Assembly: GCA_963697525.1 (NCBI GenBank) | Contig: OY969087.1 | Location: 4,898,001 to 4,962,000 of the forward strand | DNA length: 64,000 nucleotides | Source of the DNA: Bradymonas sp963697525 | Lineage (GTDB): Bacteria > Myxococcota_A > Bradymonadia > Bradymonadales > Bradymonadaceae | Direction of reading: 5' to 3' | Shown here: positions 17,601 through 25,928 of the stretch, piece by piece | How the letters are laid out: every line of letters begins with the position of its first letter | Numbering within the stretch: the stretch's first letter is position 1 | Translations under genes and position numbers: made by a program | The notes under the pieces: model-generated | What the model was told of the DNA's origin: nothing | Database searches by the model: none | Seen by the model: the letters and a program-made list of their open reading frames with translations, nothing else

Positions 17601-19449
17601 CAACCCCAACGACCAGGGCGTCGGCGAGGTCATCGCCCGCGGGCGCAACGTCATGCGCGGTTACCTGGATCGCCCGGAGGATACCGACCGGGCGCTCAAG
17701 GACGGCTGGCTGTTCACCGGGGACCTGGGCACGATCGACGAGCACGGACGCCTGTCCATCGTCGGGCGCGCCAAGGAAGTCATCGTGACCTCCGGCGGCA
17801 AAAACGTCTATCCCGACGAGCTCGAGGAGGTCTACGGCGCCAGCGACGACATCGAAGAATTGTCGGTGGTCGGCCTGCCCGACGGCTCCGGCAGCGAGCG
17901 CGTCGCCTGTCTGGTGCGCCCGCTCATCGCCGAGGGCGCCAGCGACGAGGACGCCGCCGAGGTGCGCGCGCGCATCCGCGAGCACTTTCGGGTCGAGGGC
18001 GCTCGCCTGGCCAGCCACAACCGCATCAATGTGCTGCGCTTCGTCGACGAGGAGTTGCCGCGCACGGCGACCCGCAAGATCAAGCGCTCGGCGGTCGTCG
18101 AGATTCTGGAGCGCCTCCAGCAGCGCGAGGCCGCCGTCCACGACGCCGAGGACCGTGAAGACCCGCAGTGGTCGTGGCTGTACGAGCAGATCGCGCTGTT
18201 GGCCGACGTCGACGTCGAAGACGTGCACAGCGGCGTGCATTTTGCCGACGAGTTGGGCTTCGACAGCCTGATGGTCGCCGAGTTGGCGAGTATCCTGGCC
18301 GAGCGCGACTTCCAGGTGTCTCCCGACCACCTCAACGCCATCCAAACGGTGCGCCACCTCGAGGAATTGCTCGCCGGCAACGCCTCCGACGCCCTGGTCA
18401 CGACCACGCCGCCGGTGCACGAGCGCGTCGACGAGATCGACGTCCACCCGGCGCTGGCCGAGTTCGGCAAGAAGATGCTGTTCCGCGGCCAGAAGAAGTT
18501 CTACGACGAGTATTTCGACGTCGAGATCTACGGACGCGCCAATATCCCGTGGCACGACCCCAACGTCATCGTGGCCGCCAACCACTCCAGCCACCTGGAC
18601 ATGGGCCTGGTCAAATACGCCCTGGGTGACTTCGGCAAGGATATCCGAGCGCTGGCCGCGGCGGACTACTTCTTCAGCAACCCGGCGCGCAAGACCTACT
18701 TCAAGAACTTCACCAACCTCATCCCGGTGACCCGCTCGGGCAGCCTCGAGGCCTCGCTCAGCGGCGCCGAAGAGGCGCTGGACCACGGCGAGATGGTCCT
18801 GCTCTTCCCCGAGGGCACGCGCTCGAAAGACGGCAAACTCCAGGAGTTTCGCCGCGGGCTGGGCTACCTGGTGGCCACCAAACGCGTCAACGTGCTGCCG
18901 CTGTACATCGACGGCACCCACCGCGCGCTGCCCAAGGGCAAGGCGGTGCCGTCGCTGACCAGCCGCAAGCTCAAGGTCTACATCGGCCCGATGCTCGACG
19001 CCTACGAGTTGCTTCGTCACAGCGACGACATGACCAATATGGACCGCTACGACTTCATCAGTCAGAAGACGCGCGCCGCCATCGTCGAGCTGCGCGACGC
19101 CGCTCACGCCCGCCCCGGCAGCGACGATGACGACGTCACCGGCCTGTTCAGCGAGCTCAACGACAAGTTCGAGCGCAACCGGCTCGACGAAGAGGTCAGC
19201 TTTTATTTCAGCCTCGGCAACAACGACAACCTGAAGTGGACGATCATCGTCAACGCCGACGACTGCCAGATTCGCACCGGCAAGCCCCAGCACGGCCGCG
19301 CCGACTGTGTGATCAAAACCTCGCCGGACATCTTCAAAAAGATCGTCACCGAGAGCTACGTGCCGTCGATGGACGAGTTTATGTCCGGCAAGATCAAGAC
19401 CAACGATCCGCAACTGCTGGCGCAGTTCCAGAACGTGTTCGCACTGTAG
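14602..19449 (+). CDS. elbD: ElbD-like multidomain lipid enzyme (reductase-AMP ligase-ACP-PlsC-SCP2)
   Basis: The product has 1615 residues. In order: a fatty-acyl reductase-type NAD-binding domain (GATGFLG near 60; catalytic YTYTKS near 316); an acyl-adenylate synthetase (about 600-1160, with YTSGTTGTPKG near 786, GYGLTEAAP near 963, and KNVYPDELEE); an acyl-carrier domain (about 1190-1260, with the pantetheine Ser in GFDSLM near 1219); a PlsC acyltransferase (NHSSHLD near 1326, FPEGTRS near 1402); and a C-terminal SCP2 sterol-carrier domain (about 1525-1612). This resembles myxobacterial ElbD, a multifunctional enzyme shown to be involved in bacterial alkyl-ether lipid synthesis. The symbol is assigned by architecture from memory. 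GAGGA precedes the ATG. Production of ether lipids or other reduced-acyl lipids is the likely role. Confidence 0.82.
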   Translation: MSNEHDESTHNSTAPKANGHDHGANGTAVAGAVMSQQAAPGADVEWSVSETLSGRRILLTGATGFLGKAFLSMLLRFHPDIDQVYVLIRPRTNQSAEERFFQQIAANSVMDPLREIYEDGYLDFIEEKCTPLAGDITEEHLGLPEKEARALSSNLDLFINSAGLTNFNPNLENALTINTLSQFNMLDFVRLGGHHASYMHVSTCFVAGNVDGKVAEELPTPTRYPNYDELGVPYHAEREIDDCRAMIAHAKQLASDQEHQSHFAQQARAKLRKKNLDPNNPVLLEQTLSKLRRDWLRNRLSNEGRERADFWGWPNIYTYTKSLGERVMAAAKDEINLAIFRPAVIESAASYPSVGWNEGINTSAPLAFLMSKGHRYVPARSNVNLDVVPVDYVAGAMLAVSAALINRRQHDVYHCGSGHLNPVPVPRLIELTNLGLRKVNRTKRMPLWQKAVLNSLDSVPVSKDTFDRRSAPQIKRAASGLRGLLDKVPTKHLGGLGKAVKTVQSGLKAAETVTGITEKVFELMVPFTHNNAFCFLTENLPDLVATLPESERTRYGSPVEDLDWRHYWIDVHIPGLVRHAFPELEAKFSASGKSTYTYDDLLELFEASTHNYANRVALQHHAGGISERFTYRELKQHAERAADALRALGAGDHATVLIVSENRPQWGMTYFGILKAGGVAVPVDPDSSAAQLANLMKSCRARAAVLSDTVHARVGAELADLLREEGLPAMLLSYGQLFNRALTSDAEATDDVELGDLAADGGRAGDEPSAALVAAAQDGEPLASLIYTSGTTGTPKGVMLTHQNFTHLLASLQQTFDINERDGFLSVLPLHHTFEFACGFLMPLSKGATITYLDELSGEELNSAMASTRITALIGVPALWQLLHRRIKQRLDDAPTAVTWALDFLMGINTTLRDRFNVNVGPTAFRAVHSAFGGRLRYLISGGAALPSDVLEAFHGMGFNLYEGYGLTEAAPVLTVNGPHDGLNPGSVGKALPGIEVDIHNPNDQGVGEVIARGRNVMRGYLDRPEDTDRALKDGWLFTGDLGTIDEHGRLSIVGRAKEVIVTSGGKNVYPDELEEVYGASDDIEELSVVGLPDGSGSERVACLVRPLIAEGASDEDAAEVRARIREHFRVEGARLASHNRINVLRFVDEELPRTATRKIKRSAVVEILERLQQREAAVHDAEDREDPQWSWLYEQIALLADVDVEDVHSGVHFADELGFDSLMVAELASILAERDFQVSPDHLNAIQTVRHLEELLAGNASDALVTTTPPVHERVDEIDVHPALAEFGKKMLFRGQKKFYDEYFDVEIYGRANIPWHDPNVIVAANHSSHLDMGLVKYALGDFGKDIRALAAADYFFSNPARKTYFKNFTNLIPVTRSGSLEASLSGAEEALDHGEMVLLFPEGTRSKDGKLQEFRRGLGYLVATKRVNVLPLYIDGTHRALPKGKAVPSLTSRKLKVYIGPMLDAYELLRHSDDMTNMDRYDFISQKTRAAIVELRDAAHARPGSDDDDVTGLFSELNDKFERNRLDEEVSFYFSLGNNDNLKWTIIVNADDCQIRTGKPQHGRADCVIKTSPDIFKKIVTESYVPSMDEFMSGKIKTNDPQLLAQFQNVFAL

Positions 19450-19452
19450 AAG

Positions 19453-19589
19453 CAGTGATCGAGTGATCCAGTGATCGAGTGATCGAGTTCTTGCGCTGAG
19501 GCGCTGAGATCGCTCGTCTGGAACGCAGTTGCCGTTACGCCGTTAAGCAGTTCACTCGATCACTCGATCACTCAATCCCTCGATCACTC
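19453..19589. repeat. Long imperfect inverted repeat of GTGATCGAG units abutting a start codon
   Basis: The 36 bases at 19453-19488 are built from GTGATCGA-like units and are nearly complementary to 19554-19589, with about five mismatches and a 65-base loop. The right arm ends 6 bp before the ATG at 19596, so in RNA it would pair with the region where the ribosome binds. It sits between the ElbD-like gene and the SDR gene. Confidence 0.75.
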
Positions 19590-19595
19590 AAAGTC

Positions 19596-20669
19596 ATGAC
19601 TACACTCGTTACCGGCGGAACTGGTTTTCTCGGGCGTCACCTGGTCCAAAAGCTCCTCGATCGCGGCGAAGACGTGCGTGTGCTCACGCGCAGCTTCGAC
19701 CTGGAGTTGGCCGACCTGGGCGCCGACCTCATCGAGGGCAGCCTGTCCAACCCCGCCGACGTGCACGCCGCCGTCGAGGGCGTCCAGCGGGTGTATCACC
19801 TGGCTGGTAAGGTCGAACGCGAGCGCAGCCGCGCCCACCGCATGTACGACTTGCACGTCGAGGGCACCCGCCGGCTGTTGGGCGCCCTGGTCGACCAGGA
19901 CGTCGACAAGGTCGTCTACGCCTCCACCAGCGGCACCGTCGGGGTCAGCAAAGATCCCAACTTCGTGGCCACCGACGACTCGCCGACGGCCGAGAAGCTC
20001 GTGCGCAACTGGCCATATTACCTGTCGAAGATCTACGCCGAGCGCGTCTGCCGGAAGTTCGTCGCCGACCACGACCTGCCCATCGTGATGATGCGCCCCA
20101 CCCTGTTGCTGGGCCCGGGCGACCGCAACCAGAGCTCGACGGGCGACGTCGTGCTGTTTTTGCAAAAGAAGATCCCGGCGATGATGCCCGGGGGCATGTC
20201 GTTCGTGGACGTACGTGACGTCGCCGACGCGTTCATCGCCGCCATGGACAAGGCGCCCGCCGGTGAGTCGTACCTGCTGGGCGCGGCCAACCTGCCGGTG
20301 AGCGACTTCTTCAAGCGCCTCGAGGACATCACCGGCGTGCCCGGCCCCAAATTGGCCGTGCCCGGCAAGGCCGCCGTCATCGGTGCCCGCCTGCTCGACC
20401 GGACGATGAAGGTGTTCGGCAAGAAGGCCGATGTCGACCCGGTCAGCGTCGAGATGGCCCAACACTACTGGTATGTCGACTCGACCAAGGCGCGCGACGA
20501 ACTCGACTGGAAGCCCCGCGCGGCCAACGACACGCTGCGCGACACGGTGCGCTGGATTCAGAAATACCACCCCGAGTTCGCCCCGCGCTCCAAGCGGCGC
20601 AACCCTCCGGCGGAGTTCGTCCCCCAGGAGACGGTTGATTTTGCCGAGAAGCTCGCCGGCGGCGAGTGA
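19596..20669 (+). CDS. Extended short-chain dehydrogenase / NAD-dependent epimerase-like
   Basis: The product has 357 residues. The N-terminal Rossmann motif is VTGGTGFLG, catalytic Tyr and Lys are in YYLSKIYAE, the Ser/Thr residues are in YASTSGTVG, and MRPTLLLGPGD follows. The fold is the extended SDR class, closest in style to HpnA-like epimerases and dihydroflavonol reductases. The ribosome site is poor and lies within the right arm of a long inverted repeat. It follows the ElbD-like gene in the same direction and so may belong to the lipid pathway as an oxidoreductase, but the exact reaction is unknown. It converges with the PP2C gene, 7 bp away. Confidence 0.8.
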   Translation: MTTLVTGGTGFLGRHLVQKLLDRGEDVRVLTRSFDLELADLGADLIEGSLSNPADVHAAVEGVQRVYHLAGKVERERSRAHRMYDLHVEGTRRLLGALVDQDVDKVVYASTSGTVGVSKDPNFVATDDSPTAEKLVRNWPYYLSKIYAERVCRKFVADHDLPIVMMRPTLLLGPGDRNQSSTGDVVLFLQKKIPAMMPGGMSFVDVRDVADAFIAAMDKAPAGESYLLGAANLPVSDFFKRLEDITGVPGPKLAVPGKAAVIGARLLDRTMKVFGKKADVDPVSVEMAQHYWYVDSTKARDELDWKPRAANDTLRDTVRWIQKYHPEFAPRSKRRNPPAEFVPQETVDFAEKLAGGE

Positions 20670-20676
20670 GAAAGAG

Positions 20677-22839
20677 CTAGACGAACTTCACGATGCCCAC
20701 CCCGATATTGTCGCCGCCGCCTCCGCGGTTGGCGACCAGGATGAGCTCCAAACACGCCAGCGCCGGGTCCGGCTCGGCGACGAGCACCTGGTGAATCTTG
20801 TCCTCGGCGACCAGCATATTGGCCGCGGCGAAGTCGACCAGGCCGTCGGTGGTCAGCAGCAAGCTGTCGCCGGAGGTCACCGTAAAGCACAGGATATCCG
20901 GCTCCGGGTTGACCGCGTGGAGGCGCTCGTTGTCCACCAAGAAGGTCCCCAGGCAGCGCGCGAGTGCGTCGCCGTGGGGCATGGCCAGGGCGTTGTCGGC
21001 GGGCACGCCCTCGAGAATGCTCAACGTCCACAGGTTGTGGTCGATCGTCAACTGCTCGAAAGCCTCGCCGCGATGCAAGTACACACGGCTGTCGCCCAGC
21101 GTCGCCAGCGTGACCCGTCCGTCGTGGATGATGGCCACCAGCGCCGTGGTACCCATCACTTCGTGGGGACCGCCGCGAAACGGGTAGAAATGCTCGTTGA
21201 CGTAGGCGACGATGCGATCGTTGGCCTTGTTGAGGATATTCTGGATGGCCGCGGTGGGATTGATGGGCTCGTCGAGCATATAGCTCGCGTGCAACTCGTC
21301 CCACGCCGCGGCGGCCTCCTCGGTGAGCATATTGCTGGCGAGGTCACCCGAGCCGAACGACGCGGTCGACACCCCGTCGGCCACCACCACCAGCGAGAAG
21401 CGTCGGTCGTCGGAGACGGCCCCGAAGATCGAGTCTTGATTGGTGGGATTGCGCCGGCCCTTGGCGATGCCCACATGCGTATCGACCGCCACCGTCATGC
21501 GCGGCGACGCCGGGGTGGGCTCGTCGGCGCGCGTCTGCATCACGTCGAACGCGCGCTCGAACGCCTTTCGAAACGACGCCACGTCGGGGTAGCGCTCGTT
21601 GGGGTCGGGGCGCGTGGCCCGGCCGATGACCGACTGCAGTCCCGGCGGAAACGTCGGCCGCAGGTTTCGGGCGGGCACCGCCGGGATATGGCGCGTGTAC
21701 ACCGACACCGGCGGAAGCTGGCCGGCGACCAGAAAGTACAGCAGCATCCCCAGGTTGAAGACGTCGCAGCCCTTGCCGATTTGAGCCTGCGCCCGGCCCA
21801 TCATCTCCGGCGGGGAGAACCCCCGGATAATGGGCACCTCGTCGAAGCTGTTGTCGGCGGCGAAGAACCCCTCGACCTGGTCGAAGAGCACCTCCAGATC
21901 GAAGTCCTGGACGTCGTCCACCCCGAAGGAGGCCTCCGACTGGGCCATGAACAGCCCGCCGGCCTCGGCGGGGTCGACGTCGGGCTCATCGCGGCGGGCG
22001 TCTCGCAGCCCGTCGCCGAAGTCGGCCAAGATCAGCGGGGTGAGATCGTCGCGCGTCTTCTCCAACTCGCGCGAGGCGGCGAACTCGTTGGTGACCTCGT
22101 TGTCGCCGACCTCCTCGTCGTCGGCCTCCGAGAAGGTGTCCTCCTCGGCCAGGCTGGTCGACGGCATGGGCTGGCTGGCCTCCATCGTCTCGCGCAGAAA
22201 GGTAAGCGGCAGCCCGCGGGCATCGGAGGTGTCGCGCACGCGCAGCGTCCACGGCGTCAAACGCAGGTGCAACAGCCCCCGGTCGTGCAACTCGGCCACG
22301 GCGTCGAGCACGGGCAAGAACAAGGCGCGAATCTGTGCCAGGTTCAACCGCCCGGCGGCGACCTCCACAACCTCGTCGAGCGCCAGGCCGCCATCGTTTT
22401 CGAACACGGCCACGGTGGTGCGGTCGATGGCCTCGCGGCTCAGCGGGCGGCGCAGCTGATCGGCGACCGCCTCGGGCAACACCTCCGACTCCGAGCGCGC
22501 GTGGGCGACGTCTTGCTCGATGACGAACGAGCGCTCGTCGAACCGGCTGACGATGTCATCGTCAATCGGCTCGCCGTCGGCGCCCACCAACGCCACCACG
22601 TGGGCCAGCAGCACCCGGCGCCGCTCGTAGGACTCCCACAGCTCGGCCATCTCCAACTCGACTTCGACCTCCGGTTGGTCGACCGCCAACTTCAGCACGT
22701 CCGGCGCCACGTAAAAGACATAGCGCGAGCCCACGCCCAGCCACTCGCCGCCGTCGGGCGAATGACCGCAGTGGGCACACGTCTGCCCCTCGACCGTCGG
22801 ACGACCACACTCGGGGCAGGCTGTCTCGGGAAGCGCCAT
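20677..22839 (-). CDS. Zinc-ribbon / pseudokinase / PP2C phosphatase fusion
   Basis: The product has 720 residues. A zinc ribbon (CPECGRP...CAHCGH) opens the protein. A kinase-like domain follows (roughly 150-440). Its catalytic loop reads HLRLTPWTL where active kinases have HRDLKPxN, so the catalytic Asp is missing; DFG is kept, PPE replaces APE, and CDVFNLGMLLYFL and a terminal NERYPDVASF are typical. The C-terminal half is a PP2C Ser/Thr phosphatase with NQDS, VVADGVS, LGDSRVYLHR, LLTTDGL and GGGDNIGV. AGGAG precedes the ATG at 22839, chosen over a longer in-frame start. The phosphatase is probably active and the kinase-like part regulatory or scaffolding. No partner kinase is adjacent. 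Confidence 0.87.
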   Translation of the reverse strand: MALPETACPECGRPTVEGQTCAHCGHSPDGGEWLGVGSRYVFYVAPDVLKLAVDQPEVEVELEMAELWESYERRRVLLAHVVALVGADGEPIDDDIVSRFDERSFVIEQDVAHARSESEVLPEAVADQLRRPLSREAIDRTTVAVFENDGGLALDEVVEVAAGRLNLAQIRALFLPVLDAVAELHDRGLLHLRLTPWTLRVRDTSDARGLPLTFLRETMEASQPMPSTSLAEEDTFSEADDEEVGDNEVTNEFAASRELEKTRDDLTPLILADFGDGLRDARRDEPDVDPAEAGGLFMAQSEASFGVDDVQDFDLEVLFDQVEGFFAADNSFDEVPIIRGFSPPEMMGRAQAQIGKGCDVFNLGMLLYFLVAGQLPPVSVYTRHIPAVPARNLRPTFPPGLQSVIGRATRPDPNERYPDVASFRKAFERAFDVMQTRADEPTPASPRMTVAVDTHVGIAKGRRNPTNQDSIFGAVSDDRRFSLVVVADGVSTASFGSGDLASNMLTEEAAAAWDELHASYMLDEPINPTAAIQNILNKANDRIVAYVNEHFYPFRGGPHEVMGTTALVAIIHDGRVTLATLGDSRVYLHRGEAFEQLTIDHNLWTLSILEGVPADNALAMPHGDALARCLGTFLVDNERLHAVNPEPDILCFTVTSGDSLLLTTDGLVDFAAANMLVAEDKIHQVLVAEPDPALACLELILVANRGGGGDNIGVGIVKFV

Positions 22840-23051
22840 CTCTACTCCTGAAAACCTTTTGCGCAATCGTCGCCGGAGCCGAGCGTCGCGGCCGCAAAAC
22901 TATGCGGGAACATGCGGGGTTGGGTCACTGAGGTGTCTCGAGCGAAGAGTCGGAGGATGTTAACCGCGTGGAACACAGATCATATTTTTAGCCTGCACAC
23001 CGTGTTTTCACAAGCGTGTTAACCGAATGCTAAAATGGCACCACCTGCCGG

Positions 23052-25139
23052 TCAGTACAGCCCCTCGGTGGTGCACAGGCCGCTGCTCTTCATCGCATCG
23101 GTCACCGTCGGCGCCTGACTGATGGGGGCCACGGGCATCAACGTGTCCACGTCGAAGACGGTCGCCGGGCCCTGATCCCAGTGAATCCGGGCGACGTCCC
23201 AGAACTCGCCGCCCTGTTGCAGCGGCTTGTTGATCTGCTCGTAGACCAGGTTCTGGTTGATGTAGATGCGCACCGTGGCGTACGCCGTGCCGTACAATTG
23301 GCGGTAGTAGTGCACACCCACGGCGTACCACTCGCAGTTGGCGGGGTCGTCGAGCTGGATATTCTCCGGGCCGGCGCCGTTGCGGTCGTCGATGTCCAGG
23401 CTGGGACTCTCCGGATTCCAGATGCCGTTTTGCCCGCTCGCGCCGGTGTTGGGGTTGCGGAAGTACACGTCGTAAGGCGCCTCGAACCACTTGCCCGGTC
23501 CCATCTTGACCAGGTGGATGTCGACGTCGCTGCCGGAGTCATCGGTCTCGTCGGGGTCCTTGGGGTTGGTCCAGGTCAACTCGACGTGAATCTTCTCGTT
23601 GGGCGTCGCCACGATGGTGGCCACGGCCTGGTTGCACGCGTGGAAGCCCTGGTTGTCGATGACGTCGAGGCCGAACTTGTAGGTGCCGGCGATCAACGTG
23701 CGAAACTCGCGCTTGGACGGATCGGTGTCGCCGGTATCCTCGGCGGTGGGCCCGAGCTGGATCTGGGCGCCGTCGGGCACATGAAGCGTCGTCCACTTAT
23801 ACTCGGTGATATGCCCGTCCGGGTCGCTGCTCTGCGAGCCGTCCAGGATGACGTAGTCCAGCGGGGCAGCGCTGACCGTCGGGCGAGGAGAGGCGCTCAC
23901 GCCGCGCACCTTCGCCGTGACCACCGCCTCGGGGCATTGACCATCGGAGCCGCGCCCGACCAGCTCCAACTCCAGGTTGGGCTGGGTGGGGTCGTTGCTC
24001 GAGATGACCACCGTTCCGGTGTCGCTTCCCACCTGAATGGGGTCGTATTTGAGCACGAACGTCTCGGTGTCGCCCGGCGCGATGCTTACATCATTGTCGA
24101 GCTGGCCGTCACCGTTGACGTCCCAGCCGCTCAACTCCAGGCCGAACTCGTCGTCGGCGGAGTTCTGCGAGATCTCGATATTGGACACGTCCAGGGTCTG
24201 CGAGCCGCAGTTGGTCATGCTGACCACGTCCAGCGCCTCGCCGCCGATGGGCACCTGGCCGAAGTGACGGGTGGTACCGTCGACCAGGATGCACGGCGCC
24301 TGCGCGTTGGCCTGCACGTCCACCGTGGTAATCCCGTGGCCGTTATCGGTGGTCTGGCCCTGGGTGTCGTTGGACTCGATCATGATCTCGCCGCTGTCAC
24401 CGCCGTCACCGGTCGGCGCGTAGTGCACGGGGATGGCCAATTCGTAGCGATCGGGGTTGTCCTCCGCCTTGGTCGCGTCGTAGGGGTCGAGCACGATCTG
24501 GTCCTGGGTGGGCGCGTCGATGCGAAAGTCCGACCCGCCGGAGTACGCCGCGGTGTAGATGATCAGCGGCGCCGTGCCGTAGTTGCGCACGTAGACGGTC
24601 TGGTCGGAGCTATTGCCCGGCGCCAGCCGCGGAAAGCGCACCACCTCGGGATCGACCGCCACCTGCGGGCGGTTGCCCAGCGTGTCGACGTTGAGCGTGT
24701 AGGGGTCTTTGCGGGTATAGGTGGGGTCGCTGCTCACGATCTCGATGACCGCGGCGTTGGCCTGCCCATGGGCGGTGTACTCGACCTGCATGATCGTGCT
24801 CTCGCCGGGGCCCAACTTGGTGTTGGCGTCGGGCACGTTTTTGAGCTCGAGATCCTCGGCGGTGCCGCCTTCGCGCGCCTTCATCTTGACGCTGTAGATG
24901 GTCAGCGAGTCCGAGTCGTGCACGTTGGTGATGGTGACGTCTTCGCTGGCCGTGGTGCCGATGTCGACCTGAGAGAAGTTCACGCTGAACGGCTGAACCA
25001 TAATCAGGCCCGAACTCTGGTCCTGAATATTGCCCCCACCACCGTTGCCGTTATTGCTCCCGCACGCGGCCAGGCCGAGCACACAGATACTCAGCATCAC
25101 CAGCGCCCAGCGCCCCAAATTGCGCGTCAAAGACTGCAT
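23052..25139 (-). CDS. Large lipoprotein with ASH/HYDIN-like beta-sandwich domains
   Basis: The product has 695 residues. A signal peptide ends in the lipobox GLAAC, followed by a Gly/Asn linker. Three immunoglobulin-like segments of the ASH/choice-of-anchor type follow: each has an FGQVPIGG- or VDIGTTA-like strand and a TITN/VRNYGT strand. Then comes a PKD-like segment (ILDGSQSSDPDGHI) and a C-terminal domain beginning HVELTWTN with many Asp residues, which may bind calcium. Very acidic overall. Probably anchored in the outer membrane, with adhesion or structural function; the exact role is unknown. The start at 25139 has GAGAG upstream and precedes a good signal sequence. Confidence 0.75.
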   Translation of the reverse strand: MQSLTRNLGRWALVMLSICVLGLAACGSNNGNGGGGNIQDQSSGLIMVQPFSVNFSQVDIGTTASEDVTITNVHDSDSLTIYSVKMKAREGGTAEDLELKNVPDANTKLGPGESTIMQVEYTAHGQANAAVIEIVSSDPTYTRKDPYTLNVDTLGNRPQVAVDPEVVRFPRLAPGNSSDQTVYVRNYGTAPLIIYTAAYSGGSDFRIDAPTQDQIVLDPYDATKAEDNPDRYELAIPVHYAPTGDGGDSGEIMIESNDTQGQTTDNGHGITTVDVQANAQAPCILVDGTTRHFGQVPIGGEALDVVSMTNCGSQTLDVSNIEISQNSADDEFGLELSGWDVNGDGQLDNDVSIAPGDTETFVLKYDPIQVGSDTGTVVISSNDPTQPNLELELVGRGSDGQCPEAVVTAKVRGVSASPRPTVSAAPLDYVILDGSQSSDPDGHITEYKWTTLHVPDGAQIQLGPTAEDTGDTDPSKREFRTLIAGTYKFGLDVIDNQGFHACNQAVATIVATPNEKIHVELTWTNPKDPDETDDSGSDVDIHLVKMGPGKWFEAPYDVYFRNPNTGASGQNGIWNPESPSLDIDDRNGAGPENIQLDDPANCEWYAVGVHYYRQLYGTAYATVRIYINQNLVYEQINKPLQQGGEFWDVARIHWDQGPATVFDVDTLMPVAPISQAPTVTDAMKSSGLCTTEGLY

Positions 25140-25337
25140 AAAGTCTCTCGATGTCTCGTGCACGATTTATCCGTTTCAATGCGCGACACCCCTCGCAGCG
25201 GGCCGTATCGCCCGTTGGCACGGACCGAAACTGCCGAACAAACCGTGCAAATGGTTATCGACATTTGGCTTACCAGAGGTAGTGAAACCCCCGTCGCATG
25301 TCAACGTCGGATGGCTACGCAAGGTCGCGTGCGGCCA

Positions 25338-25928
25338 CTACTTCTGCCGGTAATCGTGAAGCGAGAGAACCTTATGCTGAGCCCGAACGGCCTCGGGCGA
25401 TGCGTCGGTCAATGCGGGCATCTTCTGGGTGGGCATCTCGTCGGGCGCAAGTTGCGCGGGGGCCGGCGCCCCGGCCTGGGCGAAGACGCGCTCGTGGCGC
25501 TCCAGGAAGCCGCGGGCGCGGTGAGCGCCCGGGCTTCCGCCCGGCGAGCCGATGGCCAACGCCTGCTCGAACCACTCCTTGGCCCGCGCGTACTGCCGGG
25601 CGTGGAACAGCGCCTCGGCGCCCCGGCACCAGGCCATGGCGTCGGCGCGGTGGCAATCCACCGCCTGCTGGAAGTGGCCGAAGGCGCGCTCCCAATTCAT
25701 CCGACGCATCTCGATATCGCCCAGGATGAACCACGGCGCCGCCCGTCCCAGGTCGAAGCGGATGACCAACCGAGCGATATGCTCGGCCTGGTCGAGCCAC
25801 CAACGCCGGTAATGGCGCCGCGCCTGGTGCTCCAACGCCGCCAACGCATGCTCCGGGATGGCCAGCCGCTCGGCGCGCGGCTGTTGCACCGCCGACACCT
25901 CCTGCGATGGTCGATCCCGCCGGCTCAC
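25338..25928 (-). CDS. TPR-like repeat protein
   Basis: The product has 196 residues. It starts at GTG 25928, overlapping the TGA of the upstream TPR gene (GTGA), with GAGGAG upstream. At least two helical TPR-like pairs are visible (APWFILGDIEMRRMNWERAF, DAMAWCRGAEALFHARQYARA), followed by a low-complexity tail. It is co-translated with the LcrH-like protein, suggesting that they act together. No enzymatic motif is seen. Confidence 0.7.
   Translation of the reverse strand: MSRRDRPSQEVSAVQQPRAERLAIPEHALAALEHQARRHYRRWWLDQAEHIARLVIRFDLGRAAPWFILGDIEMRRMNWERAFGHFQQAVDCHRADAMAWCRGAEALFHARQYARAKEWFEQALAIGSPGGSPGAHRARGFLERHERVFAQAGAPAPAQLAPDEMPTQKMPALTDASPEAVRAQHKVLSLHDYRQK

Noticed and set aside
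15499..19413. 1304-codon minus-strand open frame
   Set aside because: It is antisense to the ElbD-like gene, which has five recognisable domains in order; the minus frame shows only Val/Asp/Gly/His-rich antisense composition.
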